A stretch of DNA of 64,000 nt, taken from Paracoccus endophyticus. Lineage in GTDB: Bacteria > Pseudomonadota > Alphaproteobacteria > Rhodobacterales > Rhodobacteraceae. A program made the position numbers and the translations under genes. Below are positions 10,467 through 19,278 of the stretch, piece by piece. Every line of letters starts with the position of its first letter. Positions within the stretch are counted from its first letter, which is position 1. The stretch is taken from the NCBI RefSeq assembly GCF_003286075.1, contig NZ_QLUV01000001.1, positions 496,001 to 560,000 on the forward strand, written 5' to 3'. Under the pieces are notes generated by a model that worked only from the letters and a program-made list of their open reading frames with translations, did no database searches and was not told the DNA's origin.

Positions 10467-11774
10467 ATGACCACCCTGACCCCCCGCGAGATCGTCAGCG
10501 AGCTTGACCGCTTCATCATCGGCCAGGCCGAGGCCAAGCGCGCCGTGGCCGTGGCCATGCGCAACCGCTGGCGGCGCCAGCAGCTGCCCGACGACCTGCG
10601 CGACGAGGTCTATCCCAAGAACATCCTGATGATCGGCCCCACCGGCGTCGGCAAGACCGAGATCAGCCGCAGGCTGGCGAAGCTGGCGCAGGCCCCCTTC
10701 ATCAAGGTCGAGGCGACCAAGTTCACCGAGGTCGGCTATGTCGGGCGCGACGTCGAACAGATCATCCGCGACCTGACCGACGCCGCCATCGTGGACACCC
10801 GCGAACGCATGCGCGAGGCCGTGAAGGCGCGCGCCCACCAGGCCGCCGAGGAGCGCGTGCTGGAGGCCGTCGCCGGCGAGGGCGCGCGCGAGCAGACGCG
10901 CGATCTGTTCCGCGGCAAGCTGAAGCGGGGCGAGCTGGACGCGACGGTGATCGAGCTGGACCTGGCCGACGCCTCGAACCCGCTGGGCGGGCTGGAGATG
11001 CCGGGCATGCCCGGCATGCCGGTCGGCGGCATGATGGACCTGTCGGGCCTGATGAAGGCGTTCGGCGGGCGCCGCGTGCGCCGCAAGGTGACGGTGGCGG
11101 AATCCTATGACCTGCTGATCGCCGAGGAGGCCGACAAGCTGCTGGACGACGACACCGTCAAGGCCGCCGCGCTGGAGGCCGTGCAGCAATCCGGCATCGT
11201 CTTCATCGACGAGATCGACAAGGTGGCCGCGCGCCAGGAAACCCGCGGCGGCGACGTCAGCCGCGAAGGCGTGCAGCGCGACCTGCTGCCGCTGATCGAG
11301 GGCACGACCGTCGGCACCAAGTACGGCCCCGTCAAGACCGACCACATCCTGTTCATCGCCTCGGGCGCGTTCCACGTCGCCAAGCCCAGCGACCTGCTGC
11401 CCGAACTGCAGGGCCGCCTGCCCATCCGGGTCGAGCTGCGCGCCCTGACCGAGGGCGATTTCGTCCGCATCCTGACCGAGACGGACAACGCCCTGACCCG
11501 GCAATACACCGCGCTGCTGGGGACCGAGGGGGTGACGGTCGATTTCACCCCCGACGGCATCGCCGCGCTGGCGCGCATCGCCGCCGAGGTCAACGGCAGC
11601 GTCGAGAACATCGGCGCGCGGCGGCTGTATACCGTGATGGAGCGGGTGTTCGAGGAGCTGTCCTTTACCGCGCCCGACCGGGGCGGGCAGGCGGTGACGG
11701 TGGACGCGGCCTTTGTCGAGACGCAGATCGGCGACCTGGCGCGGTCGGCCGACCTGTCGCGCTATGTGCTGTAA
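10467..11774 (+). CDS. hslU: ATP-dependent protease ATPase subunit HslU
   Basis: A 435-residue AAA+ unfoldase that feeds substrates to HslV. The N-terminus [16 protein letters not shown] is typical, Walker A is [16 protein letters not shown], the pore loop region is [13 protein letters not shown], and Walker B is [11 protein letters not shown]. The I-domain between Walker A and B contains a short repeated Gly-Met-Pro stretch around residue 175. The C-terminus ends in DLSRYVL, matching the tail that docks into HslV. Length is normal for the family. The ribosome site (GGCGAAAGA) is weak, consistent with coupling to hslV. Confidence 0.96.
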   Translation: MTTLTPREIVSELDRFIIGQAEAKRAVAVAMRNRWRRQQLPDDLRDEVYPKNILMIGPTGVGKTEISRRLAKLAQAPFIKVEATKFTEVGYVGRDVEQIIRDLTDAAIVDTRERMREAVKARAHQAAEERVLEAVAGEGAREQTRDLFRGKLKRGELDATVIELDLADASNPLGGLEMPGMPGMPVGGMMDLSGLMKAFGGRRVRRKVTVAESYDLLIAEEADKLLDDDTVKAAALEAVQQSGIVFIDEIDKVAARQETRGGDVSREGVQRDLLPLIEGTTVGTKYGPVKTDHILFIASGAFHVAKPSDLLPELQGRLPIRVELRALTEGDFVRILTETDNALTRQYTALLGTEGVTVDFTPDGIAALARIAAEVNGSVENIGARRLYTVMERVFEELSFTAPDRGGQAVTVDAAFVETQIGDLARSADLSRYVL

Positions 11775-11962
11775 AGGGAAGGGCTGACCCGCCCGCTGCG
11801 GCGTGACCTGCCGGGGCGCGGCGTCCCCCGGCCCGGCGCCTGCGGCGACGATCGGGGGGCGGCCGCCGGGGCTCGCTGCGCGCCCACGCCCTGGCCGGCC
11901 ACCTTCTCCGGAACCGCAGGCGGCGCCGCCCGTTGACTGGCAACCTCAACCGGAGTCCTGCC

Positions 11963-12160
11963 ATGTCCAGCATGTTCAACGGCCTGATCGGCCTGATCAT
12001 CTTCGCCCTCGACGTGTGGGCTATCGCCTCGATCATCAACTCGAACGCGGCGAGCCGGTCCAAGGTGATCTGGGTGATCGTCGTGGCGGTCCTGCCGGTC
12101 CTCGGCCTGATCGCCTGGTGGTTCGCCGGGCCAAAGGCGAACTACAAGGGCCGGGTGTGA
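11963..12160 (+). CDS. Small membrane protein, PLDc_N-type
   Basis: A 65-residue peptide with two hydrophobic spans (about residues 5-25 and 36-55) separated by a short polar turn, ending WWFAGPKANYKGRV. This pattern (two TMs, then W-W/F-F-x-GPK) matches the phospholipase-D-nuclease N-terminal (PLDc_N) family of small inner-membrane proteins of unknown role. The ATG at 11963 has CGGAG about 8 bases upstream. An upstream in-frame ATG at 11933 has no site. The 188 bases before it, after hslU, show no other convincing gene. Confidence 0.75.
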   Translation: MSSMFNGLIGLIIFALDVWAIASIINSNAASRSKVIWVIVVAVLPVLGLIAWWFAGPKANYKGRV

Positions 12161-12194
12161 CGCAGGCGTGACCCGCCCCGACCCGACGCGCAGG

Positions 12195-12212
12195 CGGCCC
12201 CGCGAGGGGCCG
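12195..12212. terminator. GNRA-loop hairpin between convergent genes
   Basis: CGGCCCC / GGGGCCG form a perfect 7-bp stem closed by the stable tetraloop GCGA. It sits in the 146-base space between the small membrane protein gene and the convergent lipocalin gene, the right place for a two-way transcription end. No U-run follows on either strand. Confidence 0.5.
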
Positions 12213-12306
12213 TGCTGACCGGCGGCGGATGGTTTGCAGGCCCAGCCGCGACGGGCCGCGCGCCCTTGCCGACGCCTGGCCGGGACGCGTCCGACAGGGG
12301 CCCACG

Positions 12307-12843
12307 CTAGTCCCCGTGACGGACCCGAATCAGATCGTCCACCGCAAAGCCGTTGTCACGGGCGATGCCCGTCAGGCGCCCATAGGTCGCCTCGTCCATC
12401 GCAGGCTGCCGCGCAAGGATCCACAGATAGCCGCGGTTCGGCCCCGACACGACCGCCCAGCGGTAATCGGGGTCCAGCGCAAAGACGTGATAGCCGCCCG
12501 GAAAGCCGGGAAAGAACATCACCGCAAGGCTGGCCGTCGCGGGGTCGCCCAGGAACCGGGCGGTGCCCTCGACCGATTTCCACTGGCCGTTCTTCAACCC
12601 GCGGTTCACCACGCGGACCGTGCCGTCGTCGTTCAGCGCATAGCTGGCGCTGACGTCGGTCATCCCGCGCTCGAACCGGTGGTCCAGGCGCGCGATCTCG
12701 TACCACTGGCCCATGTAGCGGTCGACCTGAAAGCCGGTGACCGGGGTGATCCCCGCGGGAACGCGGGTCATGACGGCGCGCGAGCAGGCGGCCACGGCCG
12801 CCAGTGCGGCAAGGCCCACGGCAAGGGTGCGGAATCGGATCAT
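12307..12843 (-). CDS. blc: Outer-membrane-type lipocalin Blc
   Basis: A 178-residue lipoprotein of the bacterial lipocalin family. The N-terminus is a lipoprotein signal with lipobox LAAVAAC at about residue 20. The lipocalin first motif is present as DRYMGQWYEIARLDHRFERG, and RGYLWILAR plus the Arg near the barrel's end close the fold. Blc proteins bind fatty acids or lysophospholipids and are linked to membrane stress. The start ATG at 12843 has GAAAGG upstream. It is likely a single gene, as its neighbours' orientation and spacing do not enforce an operon. Confidence 0.9.
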   Translation of the reverse strand: MIRFRTLAVGLAALAAVAACSRAVMTRVPAGITPVTGFQVDRYMGQWYEIARLDHRFERGMTDVSASYALNDDGTVRVVNRGLKNGQWKSVEGTARFLGDPATASLAVMFFPGFPGGYHVFALDPDYRWAVVSGPNRGYLWILARQPAMDEATYGRLTGIARDNGFAVDDLIRVRHGD

Positions 12844-12904
12844 CGGCGGGACCTTTCGCTGGCGACGCAGGGCCAACGCGCGACGGCGTGGAAAGATGCC
12901 GCGA

Positions 12905-13552
12905 TCAGAACGGCACGGGGGCGGAAAACGTCATGGTGACGTTGCTGTCGGGGTGGCGCAGGCGCAGGGTTTCCGCGTGCAGCATCAGCCGCGGATGGTC
13001 CGCGGCCGCCCCCGCCGCATACAGCGGATCGCCCAGGATGGGATGGCCCAGGCTTGCCATGTGGACGCGCAGCTGATGGCTGCGCCCGGTCAGCGGAAAC
13101 AGCCGGACACGCGTTTCGGCCTCGGTCGCGCGGATCACGCGCCAGTCGGTCTGCGCGGGGCGGCCCTGTTCGGGGTCGATCCGCTGGCGGGGCCGGTTCG
13201 GCCAGTCCACGATCAGCGCCGCATCGACGCGGCCCGACGCCCCCTGCATCCGCCCCCAGACCCGCGCGACATAGGATTTCTTGACCTGCCGCCGCTCGAA
13301 CTGCTGGCCCAGGTGGCGCTGGGCGTGCGGGGTCAGCGCAAAGACCATCACGCCGGACGTGTCCAGGTCCAGCCGATGCACCAGCAGCACGGTGGGAAAG
13401 GCCGCGCGCAGGCGGGCGATCAGGCAGTCGGCCCGATCCTCGCCCCGGCCGGGCACGGACAAAAGGCCCGCGGGCTTGTCCACGACCAGGATCTGGTCGT
13501 CGTCGTGGATCAGGCGCGGCTGTTCGGCCGTGGGCGCATAGACAAAGCTCAT
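12905..13552 (-). CDS. RluA-family pseudouridine synthase
   Basis: A 215-residue RluA-type enzyme without S4 domain. The catalytic motif is HRLDLDTSGVMVFA (Asp of RLD), preceded by VVDKPAGLLSVPG and followed by GRSHQLRVHMASLGHPILGDPLY. The short length and lack of S4 domain match RluA itself, which modifies 23S rRNA U746 and tRNA U32, but the precise target cannot be read from sequence. The start at 13552 overlaps the stop of the upstream LysE gene by four bases, so both are one transcription unit on the minus strand. Confidence 0.9.
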   Translation of the reverse strand: MSFVYAPTAEQPRLIHDDDQILVVDKPAGLLSVPGRGEDRADCLIARLRAAFPTVLLVHRLDLDTSGVMVFALTPHAQRHLGQQFERRQVKKSYVARVWGRMQGASGRVDAALIVDWPNRPRQRIDPEQGRPAQTDWRVIRATEAETRVRLFPLTGRSHQLRVHMASLGHPILGDPLYAAGAAADHPRLMLHAETLRLRHPDSNVTMTFSAPVPF

Positions 13553-14175
13553 CGCACGACCAGCCGCAGGGCCAGAGCGCCGAACAGCACGGCGGCGGCC
13601 TTGTTCAGCACGCCCAGCCGCGCCCCCAGGCGCATGCCCAGCCAGCCGCCGGCCGCGCCATAGGCCATGGTGACCAGCGTTCCGGTGAACGCGAAGATCA
13701 GCCCCAGCGCCAGCAACTGCTGCCACAGGGGTCCATAGGCAGGGCTGGTGAACTGCGGAAGGAAGGCCAGCAGGAACAGCAGCGGCTTGGGGTTCAGCAG
13801 GTTCGAGAGCATCCCGCGCCGGATGATCGTCCACGGCCGCACCGATCCCCGCGCGGTCGGGTCGGGGGGCGGCGCGCGCCAGGCCTGCACCGCCAGCACC
13901 GCCAGGTAGGCCGCGCCCAGCCACCTGATCGCCGTCAGCGCGCCGGGATGGGCCGCCACCACCGCGCCCAGGCCCAGCGTGGTCAGCGCCACGTGGACCA
14001 GCACGCCAAAGCCCACGCCCAGCCCCGCCAGCGCACCCGCCCGGGCGCCCCCCTGCACCCCGCAGGCGGTGGCGAAGAACACGTCCTGACCGGGGGCGAC
14101 GTTCAGCACCAGCCCGCCCGCGACAAAGCCGGCCAGCTGCGGCCACGGGATCGCGGCCAGCGTGTCCCAGATCAA
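13549..14175 (-). CDS. LysE/RhtB-family amino-acid exporter
   Basis: A 208-residue inner-membrane protein with about six hydrophobic spans. The family mark GLVLNVAPGQDVFFATACG lies after the first span, and SNLLNPKPLLFLLAFLPQF carries the conserved NPK in the middle. LysE/RhtB proteins export amino acids such as lysine, homoserine or threonine; the substrate here is unknown. The start appears to be TTG at 14175, with GAGGGA seven bases upstream; no ATG fits the family's N-terminus. It ends overlapping the RluA-type gene and follows the GFA-fold gene by 10 bases. Confidence 0.85.
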   Translation of the reverse strand: MIWDTLAAIPWPQLAGFVAGGLVLNVAPGQDVFFATACGVQGGARAGALAGLGVGFGVLVHVALTTLGLGAVVAAHPGALTAIRWLGAAYLAVLAVQAWRAPPPDPTARGSVRPWTIIRRGMLSNLLNPKPLLFLLAFLPQFTSPAYGPLWQQLLALGLIFAFTGTLVTMAYGAAGGWLGMRLGARLGVLNKAAAVLFGALALRLVVR

Positions 14176-14185
14176 CGGCGGTCCC

Positions 14186-14590
14186 TCACTGCGCGGGGTC
14201 CTGCGGCAGGCCGTCGGCGATGTCGTAGTAGTCGCCCTTGTCGGCGACCCAGATGTGGCGTTCCAGCCGCAGGCCCGTCGGCGCCTGAATGCAGCCCAGC
14301 GCGACGTCGGTGTCCCCCCGCCCGATCGCGCGCCAGAACATCGAGCTGCCGCAGGTGGCGCAAAACCCGCGCTCGGCCCTGTCGGACGACCGATACCAGC
14401 GGATGTGCTCGGCGCCCTCGATCGTCAGGCGGTCGTTCGGGACGGGCACGGCGGCCCAGACATGGCCCGACCAGCGCCGGCACTGGCCGCAATGGCAGGC
14501 CGCGACGTCGGGCAGCGGCCCGCGCATCGTGGCCCGGATCGCGCCGCACAGGCACGCGGCGCGGCGCTCAGAGCTGTCCGAAGACGTCAT
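14186..14590 (-). CDS. GFA-family zinc-binding protein
   Basis: A 134-residue protein of the GFA/Mss4-like fold. The zinc cysteines are visible as ACLCGA, then CHCGQCRRWSG and FCATCGSSMFW. The founder, Gfa, condenses formaldehyde with glutathione, but most short members like this have no assigned activity. A separate, better Gfa candidate lies at 52115-52699 beside flhA. The start ATG at 14590 is inside the 3' end of msrC (23-base overlap), so translation is probably coupled. Confidence 0.85.
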   Translation of the reverse strand: MTSSDSSERRAACLCGAIRATMRGPLPDVAACHCGQCRRWSGHVWAAVPVPNDRLTIEGAEHIRWYRSSDRAERGFCATCGSSMFWRAIGRGDTDVALGCIQAPTGLRLERHIWVADKGDYYDIADGLPQDPAQ

Positions 14591-15017
14591 GCAGGATCCT
14601 TTCCAGAACCGCGGCGTCGGCCGCGTCAAAGGCGCCGGGCCGGTCGCTGTCGATGTCCAGCACGCCGATCAGGCGCCCGCCCGCGCCGATGACCGGCACC
14701 ACGATCTCGGACCGGGTCGAGCTTGAGCAGGCGATGTGGCCGGCAAACGCCTCGACGTCCGGCACGACCTGGGTCTGCCGGCTGCGCGCCGCCGCCCCGC
14801 AGACCCCGCGCGAAAACGGGATCGTCAGGCAGCCGTGGCCGCCCTGATAGGGGCCGATCTTCAGCACCTCGGGCGCGGTCACGCGATAGAACCCGGTCCA
14901 GTCGCAGCGATCGTCGGCGGCGTGGATCTCGCAGGCGAGGGTGGCCATCAGCGCGACCTCGTCGGTCTCGCCGTCGGTCAGGGCGCGGATGCGGGCGGTC
15001 AGGGCGTCATCGAACAT
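14568..15017 (-). CDS. msrC: Free methionine-(R)-sulfoxide reductase (fRMsr)
   Basis: A single GAF-domain protein of 149 residues. Three cysteines occur at the positions used by fRMsr: GCLTIPFSRG, GVCGAAA and GHIACSSSTRSEIVVPV. These separate it from regulatory GAF domains. The enzyme reduces free methionine-R-sulfoxide with thioredoxin, and trxA lies 6 kb away. It heads a minus-strand run with the GFA-fold, LysE and RluA genes. The 121-base gap to the divergent histidine kinase gene should hold both promoters. Confidence 0.88.
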   Translation of the reverse strand: MFDDALTARIRALTDGETDEVALMATLACEIHAADDRCDWTGFYRVTAPEVLKIGPYQGGHGCLTIPFSRGVCGAAARSRQTQVVPDVEAFAGHIACSSSTRSEIVVPVIGAGGRLIGVLDIDSDRPGAFDAADAAVLERILHDVFGQL

Positions 15018-15138
15018 GGCCGCAGGTTAGCGCGTCGCAACGGGGGGCGAAAGACGCGGCGAGGGCCGGGCATCGGCCACCTTGGGCCGCCCCGCCGCCG
15101 CGGTTGCTGCGGGGGCGGCCGCGTGCCAGACCCGGGCC

Positions 15139-16446
15139 ATGACCCTGACCGCGCGCATCCTGTCCCTGGTGCTGGTCGTCCAGCTGGTGCTGGCCGCCGC
15201 GGTGGGCGCGCTTCTGGCCGGCAACGCGCGCGCGGCGGTGGCGGCCGAGGTGGACGGCTCGATCCAGGCGGCGCGCGCGCTGGTGCTGGCCAGCGTCGCC
15301 ACCCTGATCGACGCCGTGCCCGGCCCGGTGCTGGTTCCGGCGCTGGCCGAACGGCTGGTGCAGCCGCGCCATGCGCGCATCACGCTGTATGACGTGCAAA
15401 GCGGCCGCACGCTGGTCCCGCCAAGCCGTCTGGCACGCCCGGGCCCCGCGCCCGCCTGGTTTGCGCGCCTTCTCGCGCCCACGGGCCACGCCAGCGAGCT
15501 GCCGATCGTCGAGAACCGCAACATGCGCGGGCTGGCCGTCATCTCGGCCGATCCGGGTGTCGAGATTGCCGAGATCTGGCGCGATGCCCGGGCGCTGGCG
15601 CTGGTCATGGCGCTGGCCGCCGCCGCACAGGTGGGCCTGACGGCGGTGGTGCTGCGCGCCGGGCTGCGCCCTTTGGGCCGGCTGCGCGCGGTGCTGGCGC
15701 GGCTGGCGCAGGGCGACCTGACGGCCCGGGCGGACCGCGTCTCGGTCCCCGACCTCGCGCCGCTGGCCGCCGACATCGACCGGCTGGGCGGCGCGCTGGC
15801 CGCCGCGCAGGCTGACCGCGCGCGGCTGTCGCGGCAGGTGGTCGGGCGGGGCGACCAGGAACGCAAGGCGGTCGCCCGCGACCTGCACGACGAATACGGC
15901 CCCAACCTGTTCGCCCTGCGGGTCGAGGCCGCGGCCATCCGCGACGCGGCCCCCGATCCGGCCCTGCGGGCGCACGCCGAAACCATCCTGGCCATCGCCG
16001 ACGACATCCGGCGGGTGAACAGCGCGCTGCTGTCGGGGCTGCGGCCCATGGCGGTGGGGCAGCTGCCGCTGGCGGCGGTGCTGGCCGACATGTTCGACGA
16101 CCTCGCCGCGCGCCATGACCGGATCGACTGGACGCTGGATCTGGACCCCGCCCTGCCCGAACCCGACGAGGCGACGGCGCTGACGATCTATCGCATCCTG
16201 CAGGAGGGCACGACCAACGTGCTGCGCCATGCGACCGGGGCCCGCACGGTGACGGCCAGCGTGGGCCACGGCCCGGCCGGCTGGACGGTCCGGCTGGCCG
16301 ATGACGGGCCCGGAACGGGGGGCGCCGCCGAGGGCAACGGCCTGTCGGGGATGCGCGAACGCGTGGCCCTGCTGGGCGGCACATTTGCCGTGCAAAGCGG
16401 TCCGGGCGGTGCGACATTGACCGCCACCCTGCCTGCGGATGCCTGA
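15139..16446 (+). CDS. Sensor histidine kinase, NarX/UhpB type
   Basis: A 435-residue membrane sensor. The first TM spans residues 5-28 and a second about 155-180, enclosing a ~125-residue periplasmic domain. A HAMP-like segment (RAVLARLAQGDLTARADRV) follows, then a HisKA_3 dimerisation domain with the phospho-histidine in RKAVARDLHDEYGPNLFALR. The ATPase has EGTTNVLRHA (N box) and DDGPG (G1). The response regulator gene begins in its stop codon (TGATG). This architecture resembles FlhS/MxaY, which control formaldehyde and methanol oxidation in Paracoccus, but that assignment is only a suggestion. Confidence 0.88.
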   Translation: MTLTARILSLVLVVQLVLAAAVGALLAGNARAAVAAEVDGSIQAARALVLASVATLIDAVPGPVLVPALAERLVQPRHARITLYDVQSGRTLVPPSRLARPGPAPAWFARLLAPTGHASELPIVENRNMRGLAVISADPGVEIAEIWRDARALALVMALAAAAQVGLTAVVLRAGLRPLGRLRAVLARLAQGDLTARADRVSVPDLAPLAADIDRLGGALAAAQADRARLSRQVVGRGDQERKAVARDLHDEYGPNLFALRVEAAAIRDAAPDPALRAHAETILAIADDIRRVNSALLSGLRPMAVGQLPLAAVLADMFDDLAARHDRIDWTLDLDPALPEPDEATALTIYRILQEGTTNVLRHATGARTVTASVGHGPAGWTVRLADDGPGTGGAAEGNGLSGMRERVALLGGTFAVQSGPGGATLTATLPADA

Positions 16447-17126
16447 TGCCCGAGCCTGCCTCCCCTGTTGGCGCCCCTGCCGCCTCGCCCGCGCGCGACG
16501 ACGCACCCGCCGGTGCGCCCCCGGTGGCGATGGTGGTCGATGACCATCCGATCACCCATCTGGGCTGCGGCCGGCTGCTGGCGGACCTGGGCTACGGCCC
16601 CGTGCTCAAGGCGATGTCGGGGGACGAGGCGCTGGCCCAGCTGGACGCGGGCCACCGGCCGGCGCTGGTGGTGCTGGACATCGTGCTGCCGGGCGCGGGC
16701 GGGCTGGCGCTGATCGCGCCTATCCTGGCCCGCGCACCCGGTGCGGCGATCCTGATGTTTTCCATGAACGACCAGCCCGGATTCGCCAGCCGCGCGCTGG
16801 CCGAGGGCGCGCGCGGGTTCCTGTCCAAGAACGCCGCCCCCGAGGAGTTTGCGGCCGCCGTCCGCGCCGTTGCCGCGGGCGAGGTCTATCTCTCCCACAA
16901 GCAGGCGCTGGCGCTGGCGACGCAGGGGCGCAGCCGGGCCGCGACCCTGACCGACCGCGAGACCGAGGTGCTGTCGCTGGTCGGCCAGGGCCGGTCGCTG
17001 CAGCAGATCGCCGATGCGCTGGGGGTCAGCTACAAGACCGCGGCCAACACCACCTCGACCCTCAAGCGCAAGCTGGGCGTGGCCAGCATGACGGGCCTGA
17101 TCCGGATCGCGGTCGAGGGCGGCTAG
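16446..17126 (+). CDS. LuxR-type response regulator
   Basis: A 226-residue NarL/FixJ-type regulator, the partner of the kinase just upstream (1-base overlap). A ~27-residue Ala/Pro-rich leader precedes the receiver, which has the acidic pair in VVDDHP, the phospho-acceptor Asp in VVLDIVLPG and the conserved Lys in FLSKNAAP. The C-terminal LuxR helix-turn-helix is TLTDRETEVLSLVGQGRSLQ with KTAANTTSTLKRKLG. FlhR/MxaX of Paracoccus has this layout, so C1 metabolism is a possible target. The stop codon overlaps the stop of the convergent TRAP permease (shared CTAG). Confidence 0.88.
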   Translation: MPEPASPVGAPAASPARDDAPAGAPPVAMVVDDHPITHLGCGRLLADLGYGPVLKAMSGDEALAQLDAGHRPALVVLDIVLPGAGGLALIAPILARAPGAAILMFSMNDQPGFASRALAEGARGFLSKNAAPEEFAAAVRAVAAGEVYLSHKQALALATQGRSRAATLTDRETEVLSLVGQGRSLQQIADALGVSYKTAANTTSTLKRKLGVASMTGLIRIAVEGG

Positions 17127-19213
17127 ACCGCCGCCACCCGTCGCGCGGCCGCAAGCTGGCGCACCCCCACCGGGACCAGGATCGCCAGCCCGATCAGCGT
17201 CGCCGTCCAGTCGGGCGCGACCAGCAGGACCGCGGCCACGGTCAGGGCCAGCCGCTCGATCATCAGCAGGGACGCGAACATCCAGCCGGTAATCGCCGCC
17301 GACAGCGCCCAGATGCCCAGCACCGCGCCCCCGAAGGCCAGCACGAACGCGTTCCACGTGAAGCCGTCGGTCACCAGCAGCAGCGCCGGCTGGAAGGCGA
17401 AGACGAACGGCACCAGCGCCTTGCCCATGGACAGCCGGAACGCGGTGTTCCCGGCCTTGAACGCGTTGGCCCCCGCGATCCCCGACGCGGCATAGGCGGC
17501 CATCGCCACCGGCGGCGTCACGTCGGCCAGCACCCCATAGTAGAAGACGAAGAAATGCGCGACGAGCGGCTGGACGTTCAGCAGCCCCAGGACCGGCGCC
17601 GCGACCGCCACCATGATGATGTAGTTGGCCGTGGTCGGGATGCCGCAGCCCATCAGCACGCAGACGACGGCCGTCAGCAGCAGGGTGAACAGCAGGGTCA
17701 GGGACTGAAGGCCCATCACCTCGAACGGCAGGATGGCCAGCACGCTCGAGACGGATTCCGCCCAGCCCGCCGCGACGCCCGTGACCATGTAGGCGATCTT
17801 GAAGCCGACGCCGGTCAGCGTCACCACCCCGATCACCACGCCCACCAGGGCCGCCGCGGCGGTGACGGCCAGCGACTGCTTGGCCCCCAGGACGAACCCC
17901 TCGTAAAGGCCGTGCGCCGCGCGGCGCAGTCCGGTCGCCAGGCCGTGGGCCGACAGCTCCTGCCACAGCAGCACGACGATGCAGGCGATGATCGACCAGA
18001 ACGCCGCGGCAAAGGGCGTGCGCCCCGACAGCAGCACGGCGATCAGCACGATCAGCGGCACCACGGTCAGCCAGCCGGCGCGCAGCACCTTCCAGGCGTT
18101 GGGCAGTTCCGACGGGTGCAGGCCGCGCAGGCCCAGGCGCTTCGCCTCCAGGTGGACCTGGACCAGCACGCCGAAGAAATGCATGAACGCGGGCACGATG
18201 GCCGCCGTCAGGATCGTGGTCAGCGGCAGGCCCAGGTATTCGATCATCAGGAACGCGACCGCGCCCATCACCGGCGGCGTGATCTGCCCGCCGGTCGAGG
18301 CTGCGGCCTCGACCGCGGCGGCGAAGTGGCGGGGATAGCCCACCCGGATCATCGCCGGGATGGTCAGCGCCCCGGTCGTGACCGTGTTGGCGATGGACGA
18401 GCCCGAGATCGAGCCCAGCAGCGCCGAGGACAGCACCGACACCTTGGCGGGCCCGCCGGCAAATCGGCCTGCGGCGGCCGAGGCCACGTCGATGAACAGC
18501 TGCCCCAGCCCGATCCGCGTCGCCATGACGCCGAACAGCACGAAGTGGAACACATAGGTCGCGATCACGCCCAGCGCGGTGCCGTAGATGCCCTGCGAGG
18601 TCAGGTACAGGTGGTTGACGATGTTGGACCAGCTTGCCCCCGGATGGACCAGGATGCCCGGCATGTTTCGCCCGAAATACGCATAGGCGATGAACAGGAT
18701 GGCGATCACCGGCAGCGGCCAGCCCATCGACCGGCGCACCGCCTCGAGCAGGACGACGATCAGGATCGTGCCCATCGTGATGTCGGTCAGGTTCGGGTTG
18801 CCGACCCGGAACGCCAGCTGGTCATAGATCCACGGCACGTACAGCGAGGCGGCCGCGCCGGCGATGGCCATCGCCCAGTCGATCAGCGGCAGGCCGAGGA
18901 AGGCGCCCGGCCCGCGCACGGCCTGCTGCCGGCCAAAGGCGGAAAACGACAGGAACACCAGAAACAGCGTCGCCGCCATGTGCAGGCCGCGATGCACCGT
19001 CGCCTGCGGGATGCCGAACCCGGCGGTGTAGAAATGATAGCAGCTCAGCAGGAACAGGATGCCGCCGGCCAGCGCCGCGACCGGCCCCAGCAGGTCGCGA
19101 AAGCGCATCTCGGGGTCGTATTTCTCCTCCAGCGCCTGCAGGGCGTCGGCGTCCAGCAGGTTGGGCTGGTCGTAATGCTGCGGCTGCTGCGGGTCGTGCC
19201 GGGGATCTGTCAT
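17123..19213 (-). CDS. TRAP transporter fused permease, TAXI type
   Basis: A 696-residue inner-membrane protein in which the small (DctQ-like) and large (DctM-like) TRAP permease parts are fused. The soluble start (about 45 residues, LEEKYDPEMRFRDL) is typical of the TAXI-type fused permeases. Many hydrophobic spans follow, with the signature regions SISGSSIANTVTTGALTIP and STGGQITPPVMGAVAF, and a mirrored MGCGIPTTANYI and ADVTPPVAMAAYA in the second half. Such transporters import organic acids or amino-acid-like solutes with Na+ or H+. Its binding protein lies 65 bases upstream. The substrate is unknown; proximity to gbcAB makes a betaine-type compound conceivable. Confidence 0.92.
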   Translation of the reverse strand: MTDPRHDPQQPQHYDQPNLLDADALQALEEKYDPEMRFRDLLGPVAALAGGILFLLSCYHFYTAGFGIPQATVHRGLHMAATLFLVFLSFSAFGRQQAVRGPGAFLGLPLIDWAMAIAGAAASLYVPWIYDQLAFRVGNPNLTDITMGTILIVVLLEAVRRSMGWPLPVIAILFIAYAYFGRNMPGILVHPGASWSNIVNHLYLTSQGIYGTALGVIATYVFHFVLFGVMATRIGLGQLFIDVASAAAGRFAGGPAKVSVLSSALLGSISGSSIANTVTTGALTIPAMIRVGYPRHFAAAVEAAASTGGQITPPVMGAVAFLMIEYLGLPLTTILTAAIVPAFMHFFGVLVQVHLEAKRLGLRGLHPSELPNAWKVLRAGWLTVVPLIVLIAVLLSGRTPFAAAFWSIIACIVVLLWQELSAHGLATGLRRAAHGLYEGFVLGAKQSLAVTAAAALVGVVIGVVTLTGVGFKIAYMVTGVAAGWAESVSSVLAILPFEVMGLQSLTLLFTLLLTAVVCVLMGCGIPTTANYIIMVAVAAPVLGLLNVQPLVAHFFVFYYGVLADVTPPVAMAAYAASGIAGANAFKAGNTAFRLSMGKALVPFVFAFQPALLLVTDGFTWNAFVLAFGGAVLGIWALSAAITGWMFASLLMIERLALTVAAVLLVAPDWTATLIGLAILVPVGVRQLAAARRVAAV

Positions 19214-19278
19214 GATGCTGGTCCTTGTGGGCAGGCGGGGCGCGGGATCCTGCGACCCCGCGCCCCCCGGTTGGCGGC

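Noticed and set aside
14186..14590. This short GFA-fold protein as the main S-hydroxymethylglutathione synthase
   Set aside because: The longer Gfa at 52115-52699 sits with flhA and fghA and has the full cysteine pattern; this copy lacks context.
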